Shown: positions 48,016-60,425 of the stretch, one piece after another | Position numbering within the stretch: the stretch's first letter is position 1 | Layout: each line of letters begins with the position of its first letter | DNA from: Paragonimus westermani | Taxonomy: Eukaryota > Platyhelminthes > Trematoda > Plagiorchiida > Troglotrematidae | NCBI GenBank assembly: GCA_008508345.1 | Contig: QNGE01001237.1 | Location: forward strand, 36,672-100,671 | DNA length: 64,000 nt | Direction: 5' to 3' | Made by a program: the position numbers and the translations under genes | The notes under the pieces: generated by a model | What the model was told of the DNA's origin: nothing | The model's input: the letters and a program-made list of their open reading frames with translations, nothing else | Databases searched by the model: none

Positions 48016-48480
48016 GATTGTTCCACTTTCTTTGAAACTAGCCGACACGAGGTCAATTGGAAAGGCAGCCTCATTGCACTTGAGAGCTGAAGCCCAACCA
48101 ACACCTTGTCATTGGCATAATCGATATGACTTAGTCTACCAACACGTAGGAAGTCCACGCCGATATTTTGCGAGTGCCGCAGACAGTCTACGATTACTTC
48201 GTCTATGGCAAAACTAAACGAAAATGTCGAAATTGGACGACCTTAACGTGCATCCCGATTGATACTCAGCCGTATTCCCTAACCTGAGTTGAAACAGGAA
48301 CAAGCGCTGATGCCATATTCACATACTTGCTTAACACATCTCTAATTAAGCGACTCTGAAAATATAGCTTGGTCGACAGAACCAAACGTGCTGAGAAATA
48401 GGCAGTTGTTAGCCTGGGGTAGGTATGATGCTGCCTCAATATTTCGTAGTGAAAATAGTATCATTGAATCCTCGTCTCAT
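48016..48480 (-). pseudogene. RTE-like LINE RT fragments in scrambled order, minus strand
   Basis: 48016-48085 matches the fingers segment found at 48940-49010 and 51340-51410 (minus strand SASFKESG-like). 48090-48480 matches the palm and upstream segment of 50660-51100 and 53210-53600, with the catalytic box reading YAND. In the intact order the fingers should lie to the right of the palm, so this copy is rearranged. Confidence 0.7.
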
Positions 48481-49065
48481 CATCATCATAGCAGACAAGA
48501 GCCTGACCAGAAGGCACTATGGCTCGGACAACCCATCACCCAAGGCCATAGAAAAAGACGTCACTAAGAGGGTTGAAAATAAATGAAAGAAGGCTAGGCG
48601 GAAGGACTAGAAATGGTATGAATGTAGACACTGCGGCACACCGCCATCTCTGATAGCGTTTCTAATCAGCGATTGGAGTGATCACGGGAACCCCAGCCAT
48701 GCAGGCGACACCCACTCACTTTTCCTAATGGAGAATACCTGTTCTTCCTCATTATTTGTCTTTCGCGTCGCAGTGAATCAACGAGGTATGACGAAAGCCA
48801 GCAGTAACGACTAGAGTCAGGCCAATGCACCCATGATTTTCGCAAGAGTTCTTGAACTACTATCAAGAAACTCCTGCAGAGGTTTACCGTAGTCCATACG
48901 AGTTAAACAATGGTATAAGAGCTCACATTAACGCCTCTTCACCATCCTTGAAAATAGCTAGCACGAGGTCATCTGGATCAGCAACCATGTTGTATTTGAG
49001 AGCTGAGACACAATTGCAGATTTGAATTTTGATGGGCGGTGCTAGGTATACCAACCAGTTTGCAG
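48475..49065 (-). pseudogene. RTE-like LINE 3' end with internal deletion, minus strand
   Basis: 48475-48720 aligns with 6490-6790, including the CATCATCATCAT tail, the GACTAGAAATGGTATG-like block and GGACCCC-type C-terminal sequence (GWGSRDHSNR). 48740-49065 then matches the RT fingers region, so the palm and thumb are deleted between them. Confidence 0.75.
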
Positions 49066-49289
49066 CGGTAACACACAGGAAGCCAGAAGGCAGCGAAATT
49101 GATCATCGAAGTGTTCCAATAAAGGTATAAACTCCCGGATTTAGTACAGATGATTACATCGTCTGCTCTGTTGGCGGACGGATGTTCACAGCCAACAACT
49201 GTGGAGAACGACCGATGACGAGCCATAATACGGTTTAGGACATGTTCCCACCAACTTCAACAAGGAAACGAACAGCAAACATATAACTC

Positions 49290-49299
49290 CCGGGGGGGG
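49290..49299 (+). repeat. Homopolymer G run
   Basis: A run of about ten G follows CTCCC. It is a likely place for a length error in sequencing. Confidence 0.7.
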
Positions 49300-49599
49300 G
49301 GTGCAGGAAGAACTCAGGTGCACGCAAGATATCCTCTAATTAGGGGATGGAAAGTAAACCAGATAATCATCTGTGATTACAGCGCAGACGTTCATGCAGA
49401 GTAGGAACATGTTGCGGGGTTTGAGCAGACGATCTGTATCGATACCACTGAATCATCACACCAACATATCAGTGGATTTCATGGAACATTACGTACCACA
49501 GAACCATGAAGAAAAGAGCAAATCCTGTACAAGAAAAAAGAAGAGCAGAAGGCACCTAACTGTCGAAAGGAGCTACTTCTAAAATCAATCACTCATCAC

Positions 49600-51450
49600 C
49601 ATTTCAAACAAGGATACACCAGTAGTTCACACTGATGCTTAACTACCACAACCAGGAGGAAGAAAGAAGCAAACCCTGAATAGGAAGGGAAAAGAAAAAA
49701 GAAAGAGACGGGAAGGGACCTAACTACTGAAAATAGCTACACCTGTATTCAAACATACAACATCAAGGCGCTTACACCTTGCAAACAAACAATCGAGTCA
49801 TAAGTGAAAGTAAGGCGCCATCAGCAAGACAGCTTCCATACAGCCTCCACTGCCCCGCACCATTCAGTGCACTCATTTCACAGACAACTCAGCCACACAA
49901 CGACATTCACACCACTAAGCCCGATTAGACGCTTTCTCACCTGAAGTCTCTAGCCACCGACTCCGGGAGTCGCGAGGTCTCCAGCTTTGGAGGCGAACCC
50001 GACCTACAATATCCAACCCCTTGGTGAACGACTTTATTTCTCTACGTCACGCTGTCATCTGTCCATCTCGCATCTTACGCCAGTCGGTTACAGCGTCGGC
50101 AAAGAGTACAGTGTGGCAGCCGACTAGCTGGTAGCCTTAATACATGGCCTAACCATCTAAGTCTGTGCAAACGTAGAGATTGAACAAGGGAGCTCGTTTG
50201 ACACTCACTGTCAAATACCCGCTTCCTCACTTCTCCGTTGCTTTCTCGGTGGTACTACTCGACGCGAGCGATCGAACACAGACATTCGTGGCCAAATACC
50301 TGAAGACGGTTCACATCTACCCTGAGCGGCCAGGTTTTGCTGCCGTAGTGATACAACTCCCAATATCACCTTATATAGGTAACCCTTGAGCCTAAAAAAG
50401 ATGTCAAGGGAGTTCTAGATTAGCGAATGCTGCCCTAGGCTTAAAGACACGCACTTCTATTTCATTCCGTACACCCCCACTACCACCGCTGACACAGCTT
50501 CTCAAGTACACAAATCGACCAACAACCTGCATGACTTCGTTATCCAACATCAAACCTACGTGATCACAACAATCTTGCAGTCACTGCGCTCTGAGGCTGC
50601 GAGCCGCATTCCGGAGTATTCAGCAGAATGCAAAATGGCGTCTAGGATTGTTTATGCTGTACGAAAGTTGTCAAGGAGGAACACCTTGTCGTCAGTATAA
50701 TCAAGATCTTTTAGTTTTCCGCTAGGTGGGAGGTCCGAAACGACATATTATGAGTGCTGCAGACAGTCCTCCATTATTTCGTCTGTGACGAAATCAAACA
50801 GAAATGATTAAAGTGGACAGTTGATGTACGTCGCTCTTGATGCTAAAACTGTCAGATAGTTCACCGTATATCCTAACCTTAACTGAAGTAGGAGGATAAA
50901 GCATTGACAAAAATGTTTACACATTTGGTCGGTACACATCTGCGTCTAACTGATTCTAAAAGGGTAGATCGACCTATTGAATCGAACAAACCCTTTTAAT
51001 CGAGAAGTACGGCCAATGTGGCCAGCGGTACACATGAAGCTGCCTCAGAATTTGACGGAGAATACCAATGTGATCACTGCAATCTCGCCCGGGACGAAAC
51101 CATGCCTGTTTTTCCCTAATGCTTGTCTCCAGAGCTACAATGAATCGACGAAGTAAAGTGGATGCCAGAACTCGACCAACGATTAGGACCAAGCTAACTT
51201 CCCCATGGTTTTCGTAAGCGCCCCCGAAAACCTTCTTGAATACGGGAACCATTGTCGAGTAGTCCCAGCACGGAACGGTAGTCTCCGTCATCCACACAAG
51301 TTGAAACAAGTGAACCAAGTACCCTGATAACGCCTATGCACCTTCTTTGAAAAGTGCTGGCACAAGATCACCGAGACCAGTAGTCGTATTAGGTTTGAGG
51401 GCCGAAATGCAATTGCGGATCTCAATCTTAGCCGACGATCCTAACTCTGC
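49600..51450 (-). pseudogene. RTE-like LINE, RT fingers to C-terminus and 3' region (copy B)
   Basis: Read leftwards on the minus strand: fingers (~51340-51440), PVFKKVFGGAYENHGEVSLV and LVIVGRVLAS-like sequence, EKQAWFRPGRDCSDHIGILR (51080-51150), a decayed palm, a YxDD-like box near 50690 reading YTDDKVF, LRSCVSGGSGGV, HRLRWLGHVLRLPASRLPH (frameshifted, ~50110-50160), and WRPRDSRSRWLETS near 49960-50000. The stretch 49600-49900 is shared with 52640-52900 and is the likely 3'UTR. Numerous stops and frameshifts are present. It is the most complete copy of this subfamily here. Confidence 0.82.
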
Positions 51451-52639
51451 TGATCAGGGTATTACATTACAAGTTTGCGGCGGCAACATAGCAAAAGCAA
51501 TAGAACAACTAAGATGACCCTCAAAATGTTCCGCTCAACGCCCTAACCTTCTAGACTTATTACGGATAAAAGTGCCATTTGCCTTGTTGAGCGCTTCACC
51601 GAGAGACGGCCACTTTGGACTAGCGGCAAGGATAAGCTTGAAGAGTACCAGTGTTCCCTGAAGCAGAAGCGGCTTCCACTTCCTTGACTTACTCCGCTAG
51701 CCAAGCCACAAGATCAACGATCAGACTACCTTCCAGCTTCTAACGGATCTCTCCTGAAATTGTCATATGGACTGCCAAGAGGAGGAGCGTTCTGTCTGGC
51801 ATCCAACAACTCTAGGGGTTTCTCCGAGATCCGATTTTTGTTTGACCCACGAATCTCCGTGCTGCACGCTACAGTGTCTGCTTCATGAATGGCTTGTAAG
51901 ATTTGGACCTAACAGTCGTCAGGACGTTCGTGATGAGAGCTGTTAAGTCTGCTTTCTAGTGCGGTTTGGTACTTATGTCCTACCCACTACATAGCCCGTT
52001 TTTTAACAGTCAGCCATTGCTGTCGATGAGGTCGTTGCCCAGCAAAGTTGGGAGTGATACAATTGGGTATCGGTGTCCAAAGAGGAACAGAAATATCGGA
52101 GGTTGTTTTTCGCATAAATTAACTCACTAATGGCAGTAACCAGAGACTTGGACATTTTGATTATGTATGGTCAGTAAACTGTCCGGCCAGGTGAGAAACT
52201 ACCTTTAATGGCAGACAACCACATTAAACCAAAGCAAGCGTAAACAGTATTTCATCAGGTTATGGACCATCCGAAACTTAGGTGTTAAGCGTTTCAGAGC
52301 TAAGGAGTCGCAACGTTTACGTCCATTAGTAGGTCACGTTATGTACGAAGGAAGTCAACAGCAAAGGTTAAATCAACTCACCTCACACAAGTAAAATGGC
52401 AAGGTCCCGTCGAAGCTGGTATGATGAATGTCTTAGAAATTAAAAAAACGTTAGCTGAGGTCTAGAGATTACATTATGTTGTATTCGAAGCAGTAGGAGG
52501 ATTAGGATCGAAAAAGACGATACCCAGGATTTTTAGAGAGTGTAGGAATTATTTGACCTCGTACTCCAATTCACGTAGTATCCTGTTTCTGTGAGCTCTC
52601 ACAGAGCAGAGCAATGTCGTTTGATCATGATCATCATAT
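51451..52639. other. Unassigned stretch between two RTE copies
   Basis: I recognise no clear gene. It may include the 5' part (linker or endonuclease) of the copy to its left, too decayed to read. Confidence 0.4.
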
Positions 52640-53130
52640 ACAACAATACACCAGTGGTTCACACTAATGCTTAACTGCCACACAACCATGAAGAAAAACC
52701 AAACCCTATATTGGAAGAGAGAAGGAAAAAGAAGGGAACGGGAAGGGACCTAACTACTGAAAAATAACAGCTACGTGTATATTCAAACAAACAACCGAGC
52801 TACAAGTGAGAGTAAGGCGTCATCAGCGAGACAGCTTCCTTACGGCTTTCACTGCCCCGCGTCATTAAATGCACTCACTTCACAAACAACTCGCACAAAC
52901 AACAACATTCACATCACTGAGCTCGATTAGCCGCCATCTCACCTAGAGCCTACAGCGACCGACTCTGTGAGTCGCGAGGGCCCCAGCCCGGGAGACGAAC
53001 TCGATATACAGTGGTCAACCCCTTGGTGAACGATTTCATTTCTCTACGCCAGGTCATTATCTGTAAATCTCGCACCTTGCACTAGTCGATCGCAGTGTCA
53101 GCGAACGGTGCTCGGTGTGGAAGACGACTA
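52640..53130 (-). pseudogene. RTE-like LINE 3' region and RT C-terminus (copy C, left part)
   Basis: This aligns along its length with 49600-50126 of copy B, including the AAGGGACCTAACTACTGAA block and a C-terminal WGPRDSQSRSL-like reading. It stops at CGACTA right before the N at 53131. Confidence 0.75.
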
Positions 53131-53131
53131 N
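53131..53131. other. Single ambiguous base N at a probable assembly join
   Basis: This is the only N in the window. To its left the sequence follows copy B up to 50126. To its right it resumes at the equivalent of about 50597. The right side is identical to 63768-64000 for 233 bp. Confidence 0.85.
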
Positions 53132-53700
53132 CTGCAAAGCGCATTCCGAAGTATTCAGCAGAACGCGAAATTGCGTCTAGCATTGCTTGTGCTGCTTGAA
53201 AGTTGTCAAACAGCAACACCTTGTCGTCAGCATAATCAAGATCAGTCAGTCAATCACCAGGTAGGAGGTCCACGCCGGCATCTTGTGAGTGCCGGAGACA
53301 ATCCTCCATTAGTTCGTCTGTGAAGAAGTTAAACAAAAATGGCGACAGCGGACAGCCTTGACGTACGCCGCTCATGGTGCTGAAACTGTCAGACAGTTCA
53401 CTGTAAACCCTAATCTGAACTGAAGTATGGGAATAAAGTGCCGACAGTATGTTCACATACTTTTGAGCGACTCTAAAAGTGTACGTCGATCCACTGAGTC
53501 GAACGCACCTTTATAGTCGAGAAATACAACAATTGTTGGCCGGTGATATACACGACGCTGTTCCAGAATTTGACGAAGAGTAAAAATGTGATCTATACAT
53601 TCCCGCCCGGGACGAAATCCTGTCTTCTTCCCTAATGTTTACCTCCCGAGCTGCAGTGAGTCGGCGAAGTATGATGGATGCTAGAACCCTAGAAATGACG
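53132..53700 (-). pseudogene. RTE-like LINE RT palm (copy C, right part)
   Basis: Minus-strand translation gives the palm in order: GFRPGRECIDHIFTLRQILE (~53560-53620), FLDYKGAFDSVDR motif A (~53485-53525), GVRQGCPLSPFLFNFFTDEL motif B (~53310-53370), and DLDYADDKVLL motif C (~53212-53245) with the catalytic YADD intact. A frameshift and one stop separate the blocks. This is the best-preserved RT catalytic core in the window. Confidence 0.88.
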
Positions 53701-54200
53701 GGTTAAATTAATCCCCCTATGGTTTTCGTAATGTCGTTTGCATACTCTGTGTGTGGAAGCCACGCGCCTGGAAGCAATTTCACACCATCATATTTACAGT
53801 TTGCTAGGGCACACCCTGTCGTACCTCAAACTGAGGCGGATGATACGCCGTCATAAGCAGTAACTCACCGCAGTGAATTTCTTTAAGGATGTCGACACAT
53901 TTCTCGGGCAAATTCGACTTCAAAAATCAGCCTCGAGCAGGGCTCTATAAACTAAATCAAGGACTCATCTAATTTTCAAAAACTGTCAATCTTCTGCACG
54001 AATGACGGAGTTCAGGCATCTACCAGTGAGATGTGGTTCATACAGCCATGGCTAAGGTGAAGCCCAGCTTGCACGCCGCACATATTTTGAATGCGAGTTA
54101 CGTGTAGAATAGGTGACAGTGTTTTGTTGTATTTGTTCTATCCTTGAATTAGTCATCGATTTCCGCCCTCCATCTCAGTTATACGCCAGTTGTCAGACGA
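53701..54200. other. Unassigned stretch
   Basis: No gene was recognised between the RTE copy and the LTR element. The last part may belong to the LTR element's left LTR. Confidence 0.4.
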
Positions 54201-54204
54201 ACGA

Positions 54205-54290
54205 AGACTATCATACGGATTTATTAGTCTTCTGCTTCTGAAGTGAAATCGTTGTTCTGCACAGTCGGGTCTAGTTGACTGCAACAATTT
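54205..54290 (+). repeat. Left LTR remnant of CsRn1-like Gypsy element
   Basis: ACTATCATACGG ... CTTCTGAAGTGAAATCGTTG, TTCTGCACAGTCGGGTC matches 57440-57520 in order, with substitutions. A degenerate TGGTGAAAAGGAT follows at about 54305 and may be the primer-binding site. Confidence 0.65.
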
Positions 54291-57049
54291 ATTCATATAA
54301 GTACATGGTGAAAAGGATCCTTTGTGTTGAGAGGTTGGACGTCGACCCTGATGCAGTAAACGCTTCAAAAGAATGGCATCTGGTTTTGTACGTTCACCAA
54401 TTTCTTGTCATTCCTTGACAGTCTCATTCCAAACAAATTGACCACCTTGATCAGCCACAGTTTGTTCTCGGGTTCCGAATATATCCCCGAATGCGACGGT
54501 ACAGCCTCCATACTACGGAATCTCTACGTGAAGCTGAACAACGAAATATTTGCTCATCAATTGCTAGCGATTTGTAGACAGGAAAATGAGCGATTGCTGG
54601 ACCAGTTTGTTCAAAGACTGAGGTCACTTGCCAACGGCTGTAACTTCAAAGCTAATACAGCTGAACAGAATCGAGACTTTACGATCGAAGAAGCTTATAC
54701 AAGTGGTCTACTGTGTAGCCATATCCCACAGAGACTGTTGGAACAGAAAACACTGAACTTTTAGACCACTTTTAACTAGACTAGATCGTCTGAACTGGTA
54801 GAAGAGCAGTCTAAAGTAAAATGGTCTACTCCGAATAGCACTTAGAAGGCTGCAACAAACGCCCCGGAAAATTCGCTCAACCCCGTCAAAATGCCCGACG
54901 TGACAGCGTCTAGCCCATCGATTAGCAAATACTTGCTCTGTGGGTAAGACAAAGTAATGCGTCCGCGAGACGCGCCATCAACTTTCCCACCGGCACTGGG
55001 CACGTGTCCATTGATCGATCGATAACCGCTTGGACCTTATCGAATGACTGAACCAATCGTATACACGTTCCTTGCTCACATATTGCGTACTGCCTTACAT
55101 TAGACTGACTTCTCCGTACCTGCTTATGCTGTTGCTGCAACAGGCCGTTTTCTCATTCTGTTGGACGGCAAGCGTAACGACAAGCAACCCAGATCAAAGT
55201 GCTCTGCTCGAGATGCATAATGCAGTAGATGTGGAAAGGGGCACTCTCAAAAGGTTCGCCTGATGTCTCTGAACGGACGGCTCTGCTCTACTATCACATA
55301 CAGGTCCAATTCGACTATAAAGTCAACAGATGTTCTAGATTGTCTTTCGAACACTGTGGTTGGTCTCAAACCCAAATGAACTCGCCTACAAGCTTGGAAA
55401 GACACTGGCAGTTCTGAAAGCTAGATAACGTCTTCTGTAATGCTGCAGAACGACTCAAAGTAAGATAGCATTGGCTTCTACCGCCTTGTCAAGTAATACG
55501 CGGGGTCATGTCCTGGCATCCATCACGTACAAAGACGCTGAGTATGACAGCTAACTTGTAAGCCTTACCACATTTATATGCAGACGTTTTCATTGGTCGC
55601 GACTTTCTTAGACTTCACGAAGGCAGTAAAATTCTATCCGGTGGGAAAAACAACCGTCCTCACTCTGCTCACTGACCTCAACCCACAAGGAACCCGCTCG
55701 TCTTTTTAGGAATCCGGTGCGAAACTACAAGCCCATCGCGACAAAATCCAGAAGGTACAGTCCAATCGACGGAAAATTTATACGCGATGAAATTTCCCGT
55801 CTGTTTGCTGAAGAAGTCATCGAGCATTCCTTTTCCCTTGGGGAGCTCAGTCGCTAACGACGAGCACAGAAGAACGGTCGTTGACTATGGCCAAACGATC
55901 AACCAATATATTTCCTTCCCAAAAATTAACGAGACGAACGGACGCATCGCCACACACGATATAGCAATTTGAATCTAAAGAGTGTTTATTACCATGTTTC
56001 TATTCGGGAAGAAGAAAAGCCCTCACAGCCTTTAAGGGCTGTAAACAATTGCCTAATTTTCGTTAGATTAGACTTGGTGTGAAGAACGGCGTTGTACGCT
56101 GTCAACGGACCATTAACGACAACAGTGCACGAACGAGTGAAAAAGTCTTTCCCCACGTTGACAATATTCCGGTATGTGGAACCACCTTCACTGAACATGA
56201 TCACAACATTCGGGAGTTCCCATATGTGACCAGGAAATAAGGGTTGACTTTCTATGAATAAAAAAGCATCACCTTCGCCAAGCAAATCAGAGTTCTAGGT
56301 TATGAGGTGTCCAAGAACAGCAGTAACCTGGATGCTGATCGCCTAAAACTTCTAAAGGAATTAACCACCTCTCCTTTAACTTGAAATCCCAGCAACGAGG
56401 GATGGAATTATCCGCTTACTATTCACAGTGGATATCTCACCTTTCTGAGGAAAACCCACAAACATGTGCACAGTAACGCACTCCATCCATCCAGTGAGGT
56501 CCGAGAAACCTTTGAGGCTCTGAAAGACGAGCTGTCCTAAGCCGCAATCTGTACTATTCACTACGACACTCTTTGATTGTCGAGATAGACGTCTCTGATG
56601 TGGCGACCACAGCCAATCTGAATCAAAATGATCGACCGACAGCCTTCTTCTCGCGTAGTCTGTTGTCTGGTGAACCGCGCCATTCCTTCGTAGAATGGAA
56701 AGCGTATGCCGTCGTGGAATTTATAAATGAATAAAAGCAATTTCTACTTCGTAACCATTTGAAACTTGTTGCCGAACAGCACTCTCTCGCTTTAATCCAT
56801 GACAATCAGCAGACAGGAGAGGTCAAAAACGACCAAATTGAACGCTGGGAACTGGAACTGTCGCTATTCACGTTCGACGTTGTGCGTCGACCCAGTAAAG
56901 ATAATCGAACAGCAGATGCACCCCCACGCAGCTGTTGCGGGGCGCTAATGATAAATATTAATTTGAAGGGTTTACATGAGTCGCTTTGTCAACCCGGTGT
57001 ATTGATCACATTTTCGTACTCTGTAACAATTAACCTCTCGGACATTAGA

Positions 57050-57170
57050 GGGGTGTTCGATTCGGTTGATAAAGCTGCACTCTGGGATGATCAATCGAGG
57101 AAGAGTATGCCTGAGAAGTACGTGAACCTGTCTGACCTTCAGCAGGATTGGAATTTATGGCAGCGTACCA
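57050..57170 (+). pseudogene. RTE-like RT fragment fused to Gypsy integrase
   Basis: GVFDSVDKAALWDDQSRKSM then PEKYVNLSDL reads like motif A and the following helix of an RTE-like RT. It is in the same open frame as the preceding integrase sequence. Confidence 0.65.
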
Positions 57171-57439
57171 TTTTCCTTCCTCACCTTACATATTACTTTC
57201 TCCCTCCCGTATTGTGGCAAGTTTACAACTCCTCGTAGATTTTTACGTGTTGAATACAGTTCCATTAGATGACATAACAGTGAAGCATCATCTGATCCCT
57301 CCAGTAATGACCACCTAGTTAACCTGGAAACGCTAGTCAAACAGCAACGTGTTCATCCGTATCGTCTGAGAAATAGACTCACAAACCCACTACCTACTGC
57401 CGATCATTATCTCCGATAAGGATATATACATAAACAAAG

Positions 57440-57520
57440 TCTATCATACGGGCATCTCATTTTTCTGTTTCTGACGTGAAATCGCTATTTTGCACGGTCG
57501 AGTCCAAGGGTTTACAACAC
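57440..57520 (+). repeat. Right LTR remnant of CsRn1-like Gypsy element
   Basis: TCTATCATACGG ... TTTCTGACGTGAAATCGCTA, TTTTGCACGGTCGAGTC matches the left remnant at 54205-54290. Divergence between the two indicates an old insertion. Confidence 0.65.
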
Positions 57521-57560
57521 GAAGTACAATGACTGCAGGCAACATCGACGTAATAGGAAT

Positions 57561-58169
57561 CAGGCTTCTTCTTGCTTGATTCGCACACAAAGCATGTGAA
57601 GCATTTTTGAAAACGAGGATGGTGTTAACCAAACTACAGTTAACTGGACCGACTCCACAGATCCAGAATTTTCAGAATAGAGCCTCAGTCTATAAAAAAA
57701 CGGAAATTCGTCTGGGTCGAGTTCCTTGACGTTTCAGAAACCCGATCCCGAGCAAAACGTTTGTTTCTGAGGGGGAGAAACATTAACAGGTCAATGAGCG
57801 CAGGAAGTTCTAGAAGGCGCAGTTATTGGCTCAGGTGGTCAGTTGAAGTGCAGCTGGAAATGCTCAGTCCATCATCCTAAGCGTTTTTATTACGAGTAAG
57901 CTCACCATTGGCTTCGCAGATTACCTTGTTCACACCTGTATTCTTGCAACCCGTTGTTCAAATGATGGAAAAGCAGTGTCTTGTTCCAGTTAGATAGCGT
58001 GTTGTGTTCAACGGTCCTTGCGATACCGTCGTAGTCTTCCGGAGCTCCGAATGTGTAGTATAACCGGGGCGTTCATTTACGTGCTACATTTGCTTTTCAC
58101 TACCGAAGTCATACTTCAGCCTAATTTGTTCTTATTTGCACTTGAAACAAACAACTCAGTTGTAAGTTA
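57561..58169. other. Unassigned stretch between two Gypsy remnants
   Basis: No gene was recognised. It may contain untranslated or LTR sequence of the second Gypsy remnant. Confidence 0.4.
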
Positions 58170-60425
58170 ATTAAAGATCGTATATCAAGTTTCTACTCCT
58201 ATGCGCAACTTCTCCATAGTCAACCGTCTTCTTGCAAAGCGATGAAGCGGATTCTAGTGCTGACTCTCATCCGATGGATGCAGCGGATCAGTGGATTCAT
58301 CAGAATAGAACTTTAAGCATATTTTGTCTGCCATGGAATCTCGTTGGGATGATAAACGCATTGCACTCACAAACTTTGTGGCTCCCCTAAGTCTCCAGAA
58401 ATGGCCGATTATGAAGAAGCCATCACAGCTATTCGGTTTGTAGATCCAACCAAACAAAACAACTGCGTGTCATGTCCTACCACAGCAAGATAAGAATACG
58501 GACGATCTGATCAATTTCTTCAGAAGTTGAAACCCCTCTAGGTTGATGGCGATTCTAAAGCAATCACCGAGGAAGACCGCCGGGAAGAGTTCGTAAATGA
58601 CTCAGTCATTTGAGGAGTAACTTCGAATCAGATTCTTCGAAGATTATTGGCGGAAAACAACAGCGATCTTAGAAACACTTTTGAGTCGGCCGGAAAACCG
58701 AAGACTATCTTTCCCGTATGGCACTATTCTTTGCCTAACAAGATGTTTTCACTCAGTGCATATGTAGGTACACAATTCTAACAACACTGTTTCCACAACT
58801 AATAATCTTCCATGCTACTTTCGTCGTTTCTATCGACGTCAAAAAACAAGCTATTTTGCTGAGGAAGCTTTGTGTAAAGCGTGTGGAGAGAAGGCCATTT
58901 TCAGTGAGTTTGCAGATATTCTTTTGTTGTATCTCGTCAATATGTTGCATTGGCATTCGATTCCTTCCTTTCAACTGTAACTGTTGCAGGGCCTCGTTGT
59001 CTTCCTGATGCTGTACACCATACCTCTGTTAAGCTACAATGTATGTACTAACTGACATCGATAGTTCACAATGCTACGTTTTGAGGGCGGTAGCTGAGAA
59101 ATACGGTTGGGGAACCAGCTTGCCACAACAATCATCACAGCCTCCACTCGCTTGTTGAACTTCACTCATAGCTACCTATACGCTTCTGATGATTCAAGGG
59201 TGTTCTACGAGCACGTAGAGACCTTTGGTATGCCATGCCTGCGCACCGATGTACTACTTCGTCAACATCTTTAGTTGCATGCACTTAACGAAATCTTTTC
59301 CCGTGTAACCAAAGCTTTGTGCCACTCATGGACTTCTTGCGACCCACACCGGGTCGCAAACTCTTTTACGACATTATTCACGAGTGTAAACTTATTTCTA
59401 AGAAGTCGAGTTACCATTCTATGCAAGACAGTGTTATCGAGGTGAAAGTCTGAGAACGTCAACACTTCGACATAGCGAAGTCGATAGTCACCATAGGGAG
59501 CAAACGTTATGGTGGCAGGGTGGAAATTGACTACAGTCAGACGATTAACCACCTCACATGCCTATATGTTAAATCTTAGATGCTTAATGATGAACTAAGT
59601 AACGAAATTCTCGCGATATGTGTACTGTATACTCGGTCAGAAGAGTGCATATACTCAAATCCTAGCCAAAGGCGAGAAAAAACATACAACCTGCGAGGCT
59701 TGATGTAGATTCCCCCAATTTGGTCTTATTCCGTCTGGTATTACAAACGAGTTTGCGTGCTTCCAACGGATGACTGACGGTGGCATCGGTAACGAAAAGC
59801 ATTGTAGCAGACAGACAGACGTTGAAAAGATACCTATATGCAGAACGACCGTAGAAGAACAGGATCAGAATTTAGAAAAGTTCCCAGCTGTATGGCCTTA
59901 CATCCAATGAGAAGAAAAGCATTATATGCATCTGGCGATTATACCTAACTGACTTCGAAGTATCCAGAAGAGTAACTGAACCAGACTCGGACAGAACTAA
60001 ACCACTGGAAGAGCCACCTCCACTATGGAACATGGAAACTCAAGAAGGCATAGTAGGCAAGTTTACACAGTATTGATGACGGATATTCCCATTTTTCTGG
60101 TGAAATCAGCCCATTTGTACGAAATCCAACCCCGCTGAGTTTGAAGAACGCCAAGACTACATTCGGAGACTAAAAAGAGCAACAGAACGCTGCGTCAGAC
60201 ATAACTGAACCTGATGCTACGCTCACGATGGAAACTGATGAAGCTTATATCGCTATTGCAACCACTTTGAGTGAGAATGACAGACTGGTTACATTACTAT
60301 CGAGAACGCTACTACCAGCAGAATGTAAGCGACCCCTATTGAGAAAAGGCCTACATCACTGTGCAGGTGTTGAAAAAAGTGGCACCACTGCGAGATTCAG
60401 CTCCATCGATGACCTCAGAAAGAGC
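58170..60425 (+). pseudogene. Second CsRn1-like Gypsy remnant: gag, zinc knuckle, RT and RNase H pieces
   Basis: Gag: MESRWDDKRIALTNFVAPLS (~58332-58390) and a gag C-terminal part with a decayed zinc-knuckle region (CYFRRF..., ALCKACGEK ~58870-58895). RT pieces: DYSQTINHLTCLDV (~59530-59570) and EKTYNLRGLM, then a frameshifted CVLPTDD near 59760. RNase H: METDEAYIAIATTLSENDRL then LLSRTLLPAECKRPL (60228-60345), which matches the TDASD...SRTL region of Gypsy RNase H. It has many stops. No LTRs could be paired. Confidence 0.75.

Larger units (their letters stand above)
54291..57560 (+). pseudogene. CsRn1-like Gypsy LTR retrotransposon, gag and pol remnants
   Basis: Gag is readable at 54405-54764 (LNNEIFAHQLLAICRQENER and LCSHIPQRLLEQKTLNF, typical of the CsRn1 clade). 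Pol follows in broken frames: the end of the protease region and FIGRDFLRLHE (~55585-55620), RT start EISRLFAEEVIEHS (~55780-55825), VVDYGQTINQY (~55875-55910), EEKPLTAFKGC (~56010-56040), RNase H pieces ALIHDNQQTGEVKNDQIERW and ELELSLFTFDVV (56790-56885), and the integrase zinc-finger start GLHESLCQPGV (~56968-57000). Integrase then breaks into RTE-like sequence at about 57050. The element is about 3.4 kb, shorter than the ~5 kb of CsRn1. Confidence 0.85.

Noticed and set aside
47896..48090. Plus frame running through 48016-48090 as one RTE protein
   Set aside because: The first part is RTE C-terminus, but beyond about 48015 the match switches to the minus strand of another RTE segment, so the frame crosses a junction.
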